Shown here in pieces: positions 1-8,640 of a stretch of DNA of 64,000 bases. The notes below the pieces were generated by a model. It did not search any database. It was not told where the DNA came from and saw only the letters and a list, made by a program, of their open reading frames with translations. Positions within the stretch are counted from its first letter, which is position 1; each line of letters starts with the position of its first letter. This DNA is from Marixanthotalea marina. Lineage in GTDB: Bacteria > Bacteroidota > Bacteroidia > Flavobacteriales > Flavobacteriaceae. The stretch is taken from NCBI GenBank assembly GCA_018883545.1, contig JAHLEH010000011.1, positions 1-64,000 of the forward strand. Reading direction: 5' to 3'. A program made the translations under genes and the position numbers.

Positions 1-86
1 TCTACTTGAGAGACTACCGATAGTTTAAAGCCTAAATTGTAATCTCGTTGTGTGCGCTTCTTTCGCGGTTGCTCTGAATGTTTCAT
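1..86 (-). CDS. IS3-family transposase OrfA, N-terminal fragment
   Basis: The start codon is at 86-84 on the minus strand and the frame stays open to the window edge (28 full codons). The protein begins MKHSEQPRKKRTQRDYNLGF and continues with KLSVVSQV. This is the basic leader plus the first helix of the helix-turn-helix that IS3-type OrfA proteins use to bind the terminal repeats. I recognise this N-terminus from memory of Bacteroidota IS3 transposases. No stop or frameshift is visible in the fragment. Confidence 0.65.
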   Translation of the reverse strand, partial: MKHSEQPRKKRTQRDYNLGFKLSVVSQV

Positions 87-127
87 AAATAAGTCGGTTT
101 TATGTCAACTTATTTCAGGACGGGACA
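1..127 (-). mobile_element. IS3-family insertion sequence, 5' terminal fragment cut by window edge
   Basis: Read on the minus strand, the segment begins TGTCCCGTCCTGAAATAAG at base 127, a typical IS end starting with TG, and leads 41 bases later into an open frame that looks like an IS3-type orfA. Between the tip and the start codon lies a perfect 8-bp inverted repeat (87-94 AAATAAGT with 108-115 ACTTATTT), which could fold in the mRNA just before the start codon. The other end and any target duplication are outside the window, so element length and activity cannot be judged. Confidence 0.7.
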
Positions 128-140
128 CTTTAATTAAATA

Positions 141-168
141 AAAAAGCCACAATAATGTGGCTTTTTTT
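141..168. terminator. Bidirectional rho-independent terminator
   Basis: AAAAAGCCACA and TGTGGCTTTTTTT pair around a short ATAA loop, with A-tract and T-tract on the two sides, so it can act in both directions. It lies just past the stop of the minus-strand esterase gene at 188 and separates that gene cluster from the IS end. Confidence 0.8.
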
Positions 169-187
169 ATGGACTATATTCTGATGT

Positions 188-1609
188 TTATTCAGGTATT
201 TCCCAGACATCAGTTCTAAAAGGAACAATAGGGAAACCTTCCTTACTTAGCACATTAGATATAGCATCATTTCTAAAAGAAAACCTTACAGCCACAGGCT
301 CTTTAACGTCTTTGCTTGAAACGACTATTTTATCTTTTTCCAACTTCACATCGGCCGGTACAAAATTTTGGTCACTGCCAGCAATCATAAATTCAGTAGG
401 TTTACCGCCATCTTTAGTCATAAACCCATTAGGGGCATCACTAAAATACAAGTTAGCTTTTCCTTTTACTATTTCCATGGTCTTTAAAACAGGACTTTTG
501 TAAACAGGAATTTTTTTTCCGTAAGTTTCGGCTAGAGCCAGTAATGCCAAACGTTCCCCTACATCTTTTTTGTTTTGTGGATGAAGGTTGGTTACATCAT
601 CTACCAAATCGGTAATTACTACCATACCAGTTTTAGGGTAGGTTAGTGATTTTGCCTGGGCTTCTTGGAGTAAGGCACCTTCATACAAAGATGTCTCATA
701 CGTCCAAGGGGCAATTTGTACATAGTAAAATGGAAAATCATTCTGAAATGCCTCACGCCAAGCGCCTATCATCCCATTCAGCATTTTTTCATAGGCATAG
801 GCTCTAGGTGTATTGCTTTCGCCCTGATACCAAAGAGCTCCCTTAATAGTGTAATTTGAAATAGGATAAATCATGGCATTGTACAAATAACCAGGCTGAT
901 GTGGCCGATGCGTTTTCACTACAATTTCACTGGCTGCTTTTTTCATAATAGGATCAGATTCTATTACCGAAGCTGGTTCCCAAAGTTCTATGGGCGTACC
1001 AGACCAAGTCGATTGAATTAAGCCAATAGGTATATTACCCATTTCTTCTTGTACTTTCTTTCCAAAGAAATAACCAGCAGCACTAAATCTTCTTAAGGTT
1101 TCTTCATTACAAGTAACCCATTCGCCAGTTGCATAATCCTGTAGGTGTTCTGCTGCTCTCTCATCTACATGAAAAAAACGCATATTGTTATTTGCAGCAT
1201 TTGGAAGTATTTCCCTGATTTGGCTATTGTTGCTCATGGCCATGTTTGATTGACCTGAAAGCAGCCATACTTCGCCTATCATGATGTTTTTTAGCTCAAT
1301 GCTTGGCGATGGCCTAAACCTACTCAAACCCTTAAGCGTAATGGTATATGGGCCACCAGCAGCGGGTGTTTTTATCTTTGCTTTCCACTTACCAATATTG
1401 GAAGCTTGAACGGTATCGACTTCTTCTTTCCAAGAAGCCGTAATAATAAAGCGTTCGCTGGCACCCGACCACCCCCAAAGTGTTGCTTCAGAGTTTTGTT
1501 GTAAAACCATGTTATCACTTATGATAGATGGAAGCCTAATTTGAGCTACAGCCCTAAATACAAATAAAAAATTTGTAATAATTAAACCGATTAGAAACGA
1601 TTTTTTCAT
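188..1609 (-). CDS. Sialate O-acetylesterase-like SGNH esterase, exported
   Basis: A 473-residue protein with an N-terminal signal peptide ending near VAQ (residue 23). The block GEVWLLSGQSNM (about 112-123) is the SASA/DUF303 family nucleophile motif, with the catalytic Ser in GQSN near residue 121. WYQGESN (about 260) and the DxxxxLHPxNK region (about 340-350), which would supply the catalytic His, follow in the expected order. Members remove O-acetyl groups from sialic acids or, in polysaccharide-degrading Bacteroidota, from other acetylated sugars such as xylan-type glycans. Length is normal for the family. It is the last gene of the minus-strand cluster and ends at the terminator at 141-168. 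Sialic acid genes are absent nearby, so a plant- or algal-glycan acetylesterase is more likely than true sialate chemistry (inference). Confidence 0.85.
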   Translation of the reverse strand: MKKSFLIGLIITNFLFVFRAVAQIRLPSIISDNMVLQQNSEATLWGWSGASERFIITASWKEEVDTVQASNIGKWKAKIKTPAAGGPYTITLKGLSRFRPSPSIELKNIMIGEVWLLSGQSNMAMSNNSQIREILPNAANNNMRFFHVDERAAEHLQDYATGEWVTCNEETLRRFSAAGYFFGKKVQEEMGNIPIGLIQSTWSGTPIELWEPASVIESDPIMKKAASEIVVKTHRPHQPGYLYNAMIYPISNYTIKGALWYQGESNTPRAYAYEKMLNGMIGAWREAFQNDFPFYYVQIAPWTYETSLYEGALLQEAQAKSLTYPKTGMVVITDLVDDVTNLHPQNKKDVGERLALLALAETYGKKIPVYKSPVLKTMEIVKGKANLYFSDAPNGFMTKDGGKPTEFMIAGSDQNFVPADVKLEKDKIVVSSKDVKEPVAVRFSFRNDAISNVLSKEGFPIVPFRTDVWEIPE

Positions 1610-1653
1610 ATATTTAAGTTTGGTTTAGATAAAAAATGGAAATCGTTAACCGA

Positions 1654-2571
1654 TTACCATGTTCTTTTACTCATTACTTTATCAAGTTCAGCACGTGTCA
1701 TAGTGCCGAGTTCTGGATGTTTTTTTAACCACTCTAAAAAAGCAGTTTTAATTTCATCTGTCCATTGGCTGTCAATTTCACCAGTACTATAGGTACCAGA
1801 TTTTACCATTTCAAAACCAAATTGGTCTTTTCTGGTAACAAATTCAGACGTGCTTACTACTTGTTCGGCCAAATGAGCTGGAACAAACAAAACACCTTCT
1901 CTGGTTGCAATTACCAAATCGCCAGGAAGCACTATGGCATTACCAATGCGAATGGGAGTATTCAATCCCATAAGTACCATTTCTTCTGTAAATGATGGGT
2001 GAAAATCGCGTACAAAAGCATTGAAACCATCAATATTTTGAATTTCCTGTAAATCTCTTGAAGCACCATTGAATACCACACCATTGCCGGATTTACTATA
2101 AATTGAATTTGCTAGTGTAGCTCCCATAATTGGGCCGCCACCTATTTTGCCATAGGCATCGGCAACATATAAATCACCTTTAGATAGTATATCAATTGGC
2201 CAAGCATTGGTATTGCCTTTTCTGCCTTGAGCAGCACCGCGTTCTTTTATTTTTTTCTCTACATCCGGTCTGCTGGGCATATACATGGCCGTAACGGCAC
2301 GGCCAGTCATAGTAGTGTGGTTTACCATTTTCCAGTCGCCAGCATATTGGTTTACGTAACCCTCATTTCTTAAAACGGTCCAAGCATCATCTATCATAAT
2401 ATTTTTAGCTCTTTCCAATAAATCATCTGGAATTTTGGGTCTACCATCATCAAAGCGTTCACCTTGCCATTCTGAGGTGAGAAATAACATTTCTTCCTTG
2501 CTGATAGTTTGAGCATTTACTTGGAAAATAAAACTTAGGATAAATAAAATAATTATACTAGTTGATTTCAT
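1654..2571 (-). CDS. RraA-like (HMG/CHA aldolase fold) protein with signal peptide
   Basis: A 305-residue protein. The core from about 50 to 240 matches the RraA / 4-hydroxy-4-methyl-2-oxoglutarate aldolase fold: GGGPIMGATLANSI (about 144-157), GVVFNGASRDLQEI (about 164-177, with the Arg-Asp pair that binds substrate and metal in aldolases), and GDLVIATREGVLFVP. It is longer than cytoplasmic RraA (about 160-230 aa) and starts with a clear signal peptide (MKSTSIIILFILSF, ending near NAQ), which is unusual for the fold. In aldolases of this type the reaction is retro-aldol cleavage or oxaloacetate decarboxylation; the exported form has no function I know. It sits between two esterase genes, suggesting a periplasmic step on the same substrate (inference). 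Confidence 0.75.
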   Translation of the reverse strand: MKSTSIIILFILSFIFQVNAQTISKEEMLFLTSEWQGERFDDGRPKIPDDLLERAKNIMIDDAWTVLRNEGYVNQYAGDWKMVNHTTMTGRAVTAMYMPSRPDVEKKIKERGAAQGRKGNTNAWPIDILSKGDLYVADAYGKIGGGPIMGATLANSIYSKSGNGVVFNGASRDLQEIQNIDGFNAFVRDFHPSFTEEMVLMGLNTPIRIGNAIVLPGDLVIATREGVLFVPAHLAEQVVSTSEFVTRKDQFGFEMVKSGTYSTGEIDSQWTDEIKTAFLEWLKKHPELGTMTRAELDKVMSKRTW

Positions 2572-2608
2572 TGTGTTGATGTTAAGATATTTTGATTATT
2601 TATTTCAT

Positions 2609-4036
2609 TTACTTTCTTGGTGATGGACCCAAGTATTTTGGACTATCGGTCATAGATATGTCTGCGGCTTCTTCATTCGCATCAAATAATATAAATTTAG
2701 GATTTTCAGCAGTATATGGTGTCCAAATACCTCCATTCTGTCCATTAGGGTCTCCGTACTTAGCAAAATTAGTAAAATAGTCAACCATTTTATTGCTCAA
2801 GGCTCCGTCACCAGCAGTGAAGGGTCTCCAGCTATGTTCAAACGCATGGAATACATACCACAAATCCGAAGAGTGGAAAGCCCCATTTTTATCACCTGGT
2901 AGTTGGCGTTGGAATAAATAGGCGAACATAGGTTCATCACTTTGTTCTGCTCGTAAGGCACCAAAATCTTTTATGGCTTGAGAGGCATCCCTTCCATCAT
3001 TTGCAGTAAATCCAAAAATATAGGGAATGTCTGCAATTTCATTAGCAAGGGCAACTTCACTAAAAGTACCTTCTAAGAAATAATCATCAACTACTGGTCG
3101 CCAAGAAACATTTGTTTTCGTTGTATCTGCATATTCCTTAGCCATTTCAAGCAATTCATCAAATGAAAGGGCACGCATGTCATTCAATGTTGATTTTTCA
3201 AAATAGTCCATCATTTTTTTATTGGTTACTTGAGCGGAATCTAAAGTTATGCCCATTTCAGACTTACTTAAACCACCGCCACTCATACTTATGGCTTTAC
3301 TAACCAAATTTTTTGATAATGGTGAAGCAACTAAGGACTTTACGCTTCCTGCTCCAGCACTTTGGCCAAATATGGTAATATTGTTTGGATCACCGCCAAA
3401 CTGTTGAATATTACTATTAATCCATTCTAAAGCTGCGGCTTGATCCATTAAGCCATAATTTCCTGAAACACCATTAGGGCTTTCTTCAGATAATAATGGA
3501 TGGGAAAAGAAGCCCATTACTCCTAAACGGTAAGTAACTGTTACTAGAATAACCCCTCGGGATGCCCAATCTTCACCACCATCCATTTCGGGCTCGAAAG
3601 CAAAACCTTCACGATAACCTCCGCCATGTATCCACAACGCCACAGGGAGTTTCTCTTCCGTTTCACCAGCTGCAGGTGTCCATATATTCAAGTAAAGACA
3701 ATCTTCGCTAAATGGAACAGATCCACTGGCTTGCCATTCCCTACCATAAAAACTTTCAGGGTTCCAAGTTACCTGAGACGCAGCGTCACCGAAAACATCA
3801 GCTACTTTTACACCTTCCCACGGAATTACTGGCTGCGGTGCTCTCCAACGAAGTTCACCTACAGGCGGAGCAGCAAATGGAATACCCTTATAGGCAATGA
3901 TTCCCTCTGTTGGGGTTTCTACTCCTTGAATTTGTCCACCTTCAATGGCCAATACGGGGTTTGGATCACTTTTCTCACCACAGGAGACAAATACTCCTGT
4001 GATCAATACTAAAATGGATAAGAATAAATTTTTCAT
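2609..4036 (-). CDS. Type-B carboxylesterase family lipoprotein
   Basis: A 475-residue alpha/beta hydrolase of the carboxylesterase/para-nitrobenzyl esterase family. The first 19 residues end in a lipobox (FVSC), so it is likely lipid-anchored. Visible family blocks are EDCLYLNIW (about 111-119), the oxyanion HGGG (137-140), and the nucleophile elbow GQSAGAGS with Ser about 226. FHSSDLWYVF (near 384) supplies the expected His. The acid position, usually in a DEG motif, reads ANDGRD here, so Asp may replace Glu. It is slightly shorter than the usual 500-550 residues, mainly in the cap region. Its neighbours are other ester-cleaving enzymes, so removal of acyl or aryl esters from a glycan is likely. 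A CAAACTAAACTAAAC leader lies 6 bases before the start. Confidence 0.85.
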   Translation of the reverse strand: MKNLFLSILVLITGVFVSCGEKSDPNPVLAIEGGQIQGVETPTEGIIAYKGIPFAAPPVGELRWRAPQPVIPWEGVKVADVFGDAASQVTWNPESFYGREWQASGSVPFSEDCLYLNIWTPAAGETEEKLPVALWIHGGGYREGFAFEPEMDGGEDWASRGVILVTVTYRLGVMGFFSHPLLSEESPNGVSGNYGLMDQAAALEWINSNIQQFGGDPNNITIFGQSAGAGSVKSLVASPLSKNLVSKAISMSGGGLSKSEMGITLDSAQVTNKKMMDYFEKSTLNDMRALSFDELLEMAKEYADTTKTNVSWRPVVDDYFLEGTFSEVALANEIADIPYIFGFTANDGRDASQAIKDFGALRAEQSDEPMFAYLFQRQLPGDKNGAFHSSDLWYVFHAFEHSWRPFTAGDGALSNKMVDYFTNFAKYGDPNGQNGGIWTPYTAENPKFILFDANEEAADISMTDSPKYLGPSPRK

Positions 4037-4088
4037 ATGGCGTTTAGTTTAGTTTGTTTGTTGCACATTTGTGGGTTTCAAATAATTT

Positions 4089-5726
4089 CTAAAAGTGTGA
4101 TAATGTATTATCTACTGCCTGCATCCCTAGTCGCTCTTTAAGTTGTGTTAAATACAAACTTTTAGGTGTTACGTGTTTATCCATAGACTCTACATGACCA
4201 TTTGGTTTGGTTAAATCTTGGAGTGCAGCATTGTACACAACGGCATTCACACCAATATGGCCAAAGGAATAATTATTTGCAGTAGGAGGACTCTGTATTA
4301 AGTAATCGCCTTCACAATTCCAAAAAACAATGTTGGCACCAGCCCAACCAATAATATAATCCCAAAATCTAGCAGTAAGCGGTGCTTTAACGTTGTCGTA
4401 TAACACACCATTGGACCAACGGTTGTGTGGTTCACTAGACGAATAAGGGTTGATAGCCTCACATTCTAAAAATACGTTGCCGCTTGCTTGAGACCCTTGG
4501 AGTACAAAAGAGTGACGCCCTTTTTGTGCTAAGCATCGTTGAACCAGTGATAGTTGGCCATTTATTTGGAAGGTAAATCGCCTGCCTCCCCATCTTTGGC
4601 TTACAGGCTCCCTAGATTCACAATCCTGTATGGTGATCCATTTGGTACCGGCATTCACTTGAATAACACTATTTGCAAAATGTAAAGCTGTGATGTTTCT
4701 AACCCATCCATTTTGAATATTACTGAAGTCTACTAAAGTACTGTGATGGTTTTCATCGGAATAATATTCTTCACCATGGTACCTATATTTTTCGCCCAAG
4801 TCATCTCTATCCATATTTCCGTAAGCAGTTTGGCGAACGGAAGGGTCGTATTCAGAAATTCCGCGTAAATTCTCAACAGCTACTTGTTCAATTCGTGCAT
4901 CAGAATACTTGCTAACATTTCCACCGCCCCATTGGCTGTCTATAGCTGTGTAAATAGGGGCATCGACTGTAATGTTATTGCCGTTTATTGCGGTTATGAT
5001 ACGATCGTATGTAATGTCAAATGGTCGCCATTGATTTCTACCAACAGAAGCTGAATCTAAACCAATAGCTTTAATAAAAGCTTCATTGCCGATTCTTTTT
5101 ACTGAGATTTTATCACCTACCTTAAATGCTTTGCCAGATTTTACATTGAAACTTCTAGCGCCTACAGGCACATAACTATCTGTGATATCTTGTGTGGTTT
5201 TTTCATCAATGGTAATTCCAGATTCACCTTCTATATTGATCACAGCAGGCCTTCTAAATCTACGACCACCACCTTCTACAGGAGCTGGTATTTTGGCATA
5301 TAATATGGTTCCAACATCACTTTGGCCTTCACCTCTTAGTACTACGCCCGAAGCTTTTATATATAATGGTTTTTCGAGAACATAGTAACCTGCTTTAAGT
5401 AAAATGGCACCTCTAAAACCAAACGCATCAGGTTCTAAAGAAGAAACACTATCTATTGCTTTTTGGATTCTTTCAGAATTATCTCCCAAAATAGGCCATA
5501 CTGTAGCTTTGGATTGCACGTAAGGTATGGCTACACCGCCACCTTTATAACCAGCGTTTGAAAAGTCGGGTACAATATTACCTAAGCTGTCCGGCACATA
5601 TACCAGTTTGCCGTTAATACCAGGATACACCAACGATGTCGTAGGATGTATATCTTGTGCATTTAAAGAATTTATAATTGAAAAACTTCCTAAAAAAAGT
5701 AAAACAATGGCGCTATAAAGTTTCAT
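4089..5726 (-). CDS. Exported right-handed beta-helix protein (pectate-lyase-superfamily-like), copy A
   Basis: A 545-residue protein with signal peptide (cut near NAQ, residue 24). GDNSERIQKAID (about 80-91) followed by GFRGAILLKAGYYVLEKPL and ASGVVLRGEG is the entry of a pectate_lyase_3-like beta-helix. Later repeats (WVRNITALHFANSVIQV, WITIQDCES, RCLAQKGRHSFVLQGS, NVFLECEAIN) fit successive coils. No lyase catalytic signature is certain to me, so it could be a lyase, hydrolase or epimerase. It is a close paralogue of the next gene (5753-7390), separated by only 26 bases; both are the same length and end with the same NGHVES.DKHVTPKSLYL region. The tandem pair implies duplication followed by subspecialisation on related substrates. 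Confidence 0.75.
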   Translation of the reverse strand: MKLYSAIVLLFLGSFSIINSLNAQDIHPTTSLVYPGINGKLVYVPDSLGNIVPDFSNAGYKGGGVAIPYVQSKATVWPILGDNSERIQKAIDSVSSLEPDAFGFRGAILLKAGYYVLEKPLYIKASGVVLRGEGQSDVGTILYAKIPAPVEGGGRRFRRPAVINIEGESGITIDEKTTQDITDSYVPVGARSFNVKSGKAFKVGDKISVKRIGNEAFIKAIGLDSASVGRNQWRPFDITYDRIITAINGNNITVDAPIYTAIDSQWGGGNVSKYSDARIEQVAVENLRGISEYDPSVRQTAYGNMDRDDLGEKYRYHGEEYYSDENHHSTLVDFSNIQNGWVRNITALHFANSVIQVNAGTKWITIQDCESREPVSQRWGGRRFTFQINGQLSLVQRCLAQKGRHSFVLQGSQASGNVFLECEAINPYSSSEPHNRWSNGVLYDNVKAPLTARFWDYIIGWAGANIVFWNCEGDYLIQSPPTANNYSFGHIGVNAVVYNAALQDLTKPNGHVESMDKHVTPKSLYLTQLKERLGMQAVDNTLSHF

Positions 5727-5752
5727 ATGTTGATAGTTTTATTGTCAATATT

Positions 5753-7390
5753 TTAAAGCCCTGCATTTAACAACGTGTTATTTACAGCTTGAATTCCCAA
5801 TCGTTCTTTAAGTTGGGTTAAGTATAAACTCTTTGGGGTTACATGTTTATCGACGGATTCCACATGGCCGTTTGGCTTGGTTAAATCCATTAATGCACTA
5901 TTGAAAACAACAGCATTTACGCCTATGTGTCCAAAAGAATAATTCTGCGCAGTTGGCGGTTGTTGAATAAGAAAATCGCCTTCACAATTCCAGAATACGG
6001 TATTAGCACCAGCCCAACCCATGATGAAGTCCCAATAGCGGGATGTTAAAGGTGCTTTTACGTTATCATATAAAATACCATTTACCCAATATCCATGGGG
6101 TTCACTTGTAGAGTAGGTGTTGATGGCCTTACAATCAAAAAACACATTGCCACTAGCCGTGGAGCTTTCCCCAACAAAAGAGTGTCTGCCTTTATAGGAT
6201 AGACAGCGTTGTACCAACGATAATTGGCCATTCATTTTGAAGGTAAACCTTCTACCGCCAGCTCGAACCGAAACAGGTTCAACAGATTGGCAATCCTGAA
6301 CTGTAATCCATTTAGCACCGCCTTCAGCTATTATGGCACTATACACAAAATGCATAGCCGTTACATTGCGTGCCCATGCATTTTTAATATTGTTGAAACT
6401 GATAAAATTATGATAATGGTTCTCGGCAGAGTAATATTCTTCTCCTTGGTATTGATGCTCCCTGCCTAAATTATCTCGGTCCATATTACCATAATTGGTA
6501 GTTCGGATAGATGGGTCATATTCCGATTTACCGACTAGATTTTCAATACCTACTTGTTCAATGCGATTTTCAGTATATTTTAAAACCTCGCCGCCACCCC
6601 AGCGTGTGTCTATAGCAGTAAAAATAGGGGCGTCAATGGTAATAGTATTGCCATCAATATTTACAATTTCACGGTCGTAATTGATATCAAATTTCCATTG
6701 CCTACTGTTAGCTATTTCATCCTTCATCTCCAATGCTTTAACCCAGTCCTCATTTCCAAAGCGCCTTACTATGACTTTATCTCCTTTTTTAAAATTTTTG
6801 GCTGATTTCACATTAAAACTAGTGGCACCAACAGGAACATAATCATTTGTTATAGATTGTTTGGTGTCTTCTTGCGGTGCTATTTGATTTTCGCCATCAA
6901 TATTAATGAGCGCTGGTCTTCTAAACCCACGGCCTCCTCCTGAAGCAGGTAAGGGTATTTTTCCAATAAGTACGGTACCAGTGTCACCCATGCCTTCGCC
7001 ACGTAAAACAACCCCAGAAGCTTTTATGTTTAATGGTTTTTCTAAATCGTAATAACCCATTTTCAATAATATAGCACCCCGAAAACCATGAGCATCTGGT
7101 GTTAAGTTAGAAACACTATCGATTACTTTTTGAATACGCTCGGAATTGTCACCTAAAACTGGCCAAATAGTTGCTTTAATGGCAACAGTTGGAATCGGTA
7201 TACCACCACCTTTGTAACCAGCATTGGAGAAATCTGGAATTTTATTGCCAAGACTATCGGCTTTATATACCAGTTTGCCATCTATACCGGGATATACCAA
7301 TGATGTAGTGGGAGGGATGTCTTGCGCGTTACCAAAAAAGGAAATAGCAATAAATACCAATGAAAGCATCCAAGAAATCTTAGTTTTCAT
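5753..7390 (-). CDS. Exported right-handed beta-helix protein (pectate-lyase-superfamily-like), copy B
   Basis: A 545-residue paralogue of the gene at 4089-5726, aligning end to end without evident gaps beyond a few residues. It has a signal peptide cut near NAQ (residue 23) and the same GDNSERIQKVID entry, GFRGAILLKMGYYDLEKPL and ASGVVLRGEG blocks. Differences concentrate in the middle (about 175-260), where copy A has EAFIKAIGLDSASVGRNQW and B has EDWVKALEMKDEIANSRQW; this may be a substrate-facing insertion. A CTTACTAAACTAAAC leader ends 6 bases before the start. Expression with its neighbours is likely because all genes of the cluster run the same way with gaps of 14 to 98 bases. The exact chemistry is not assigned. 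Confidence 0.75.
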   Translation of the reverse strand: MKTKISWMLSLVFIAISFFGNAQDIPPTTSLVYPGIDGKLVYKADSLGNKIPDFSNAGYKGGGIPIPTVAIKATIWPVLGDNSERIQKVIDSVSNLTPDAHGFRGAILLKMGYYDLEKPLNIKASGVVLRGEGMGDTGTVLIGKIPLPASGGGRGFRRPALINIDGENQIAPQEDTKQSITNDYVPVGATSFNVKSAKNFKKGDKVIVRRFGNEDWVKALEMKDEIANSRQWKFDINYDREIVNIDGNTITIDAPIFTAIDTRWGGGEVLKYTENRIEQVGIENLVGKSEYDPSIRTTNYGNMDRDNLGREHQYQGEEYYSAENHYHNFISFNNIKNAWARNVTAMHFVYSAIIAEGGAKWITVQDCQSVEPVSVRAGGRRFTFKMNGQLSLVQRCLSYKGRHSFVGESSTASGNVFFDCKAINTYSTSEPHGYWVNGILYDNVKAPLTSRYWDFIMGWAGANTVFWNCEGDFLIQQPPTAQNYSFGHIGVNAVVFNSALMDLTKPNGHVESVDKHVTPKSLYLTQLKERLGIQAVNNTLLNAGL

Positions 7391-7450
7391 AGAGAAGTTT
7401 AGTTTAGTAAGTTGTTTATAGCCAATTAAAATAGGCTAGCTTAGTTGTTT

Positions 7451-8626
7451 TTATTTGAAAATTTTTTGAGCAAAATCGTGCAGTGATTTTCTCCAAACTT
7501 GCCACTCATGGTCACCAGGAAATGAATTGAACTCTACATTCAAGCCTTTGGTTTTAAAGGTTTCGACTAGCGTTTTGGTTGCTTCAATTCTGTTATCCTG
7601 TTCACCAACCGAAATATAGAATACCTTTAAATTATCATTGAATTTTTGTGGGTTTGTTAAGATGCCTGGTATTACTAATTCAGCATCAAAAGAATTGTTA
7701 GCTCTGCCAATCCCCCCAAAAAGACCAGTGCTAAAAACACCAACATAATCAAACATATCCGTGTTGCGAAGACCAGTAAAGAATGATTGGCCACCACCCA
7801 TAGATAATCCCGAAAGCGCCCTATTTTCAGAACCTGGTTTAACCCTGTAATTTTTTTCTACAAAAGGAATGATGTTTTCAAAAAGTTCTTCCTTAAAAAC
7901 AGCCATGGCTTCATCATTATAGCCTCTGGCATTTACACCTGGTTTTGTGGCATTGCCGTTGGGTATTGCCACAATCATGGGGGTTGCTTTTCCTTCAGCA
8001 ATTAAATTATCTAAAATAAAATTTGTTTTTCCCTGAACGGCCCAACCACGCTCATCTTCACCACCACCATGTTGAATGTATAAAATGGGATAATCTTTAT
8101 TGGTATTTTCATCATAACCAGGCGGGGTGTAAATATTAATGTTACGCCAAGTGCCAGTTGTTTTTGAATAATAGACCCTAGAGCGGATTTCTCCGTGAGG
8201 AACATCTTTAATATTGTAAAAATCGACTCCTTCTTCTGGGATATCGATGGCACTTGCCATACGTCCTGTTCCAAAGAACGATTCACTTGCAGGGTCGGCA
8301 AATTTGAAACCATCAATAACAAGGGAATAATAATGGAAGCCTGGATCTTGCGGTTTGGTTATAACCGTCCAATTACCTTCACTATCTTTTTCCATATCGT
8401 ACAACTGGCCTAAATCAACTTGTACTTGCTTGGCTTCAGGAGCGTTTACTTTAAAAAGAACACGGTTGTCCGAGAAAATACAAGGACAACCGTTTTGATT
8501 AATATTAGTGGGTGCAGGTTTAGTGTTTTCAGGCACCTGAGCGTTTATGCTATTAAGCGTAAAACCAACTATTGCAACAAATGAAAAAGCAGATTTACAC
8601 AGTATATTTTTTTTAAGAAAATCCAT
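7451..8626 (-). CDS. CE1-like esterase with N-terminal CBM48-like domain
   Basis: A 391-residue exported protein (signal to about residue 30). Residues about 50-140 (RVLFKVNAPEAKQVQVDLG, GFHYYSLVIDG) look like the CBM48/E-set domain that precedes feruloyl and acetyl xylan esterases of family CE1. The catalytic domain from about 145 has YPILYIQHGGGEDERGW, the nucleophile elbow GLSMGG (Ser about 275), an Asp in GEQDN near 353 and His in PGDHEWQVWR near 374, which complete a Ser-Asp-His triad. These enzymes cleave feruloyl, acetyl or glucuronoyl-type esters from hemicellulose. It lies 14 bases downstream of the cupin gene in the same direction, so translational proximity suggests one transcript. 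Confidence 0.85.
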   Translation of the reverse strand: MDFLKKNILCKSAFSFVAIVGFTLNSINAQVPENTKPAPTNINQNGCPCIFSDNRVLFKVNAPEAKQVQVDLGQLYDMEKDSEGNWTVITKPQDPGFHYYSLVIDGFKFADPASESFFGTGRMASAIDIPEEGVDFYNIKDVPHGEIRSRVYYSKTTGTWRNINIYTPPGYDENTNKDYPILYIQHGGGEDERGWAVQGKTNFILDNLIAEGKATPMIVAIPNGNATKPGVNARGYNDEAMAVFKEELFENIIPFVEKNYRVKPGSENRALSGLSMGGGQSFFTGLRNTDMFDYVGVFSTGLFGGIGRANNSFDAELVIPGILTNPQKFNDNLKVFYISVGEQDNRIEATKTLVETFKTKGLNVEFNSFPGDHEWQVWRKSLHDFAQKIFK

Positions 8627-8640
8627 CTTGTAAATACAGA

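Noticed and set aside
3626..4012. Plus-strand open frame of 128 codons
   Set aside because: It is a shadow of the carboxylesterase gene on the other strand, with no family features or start signals.
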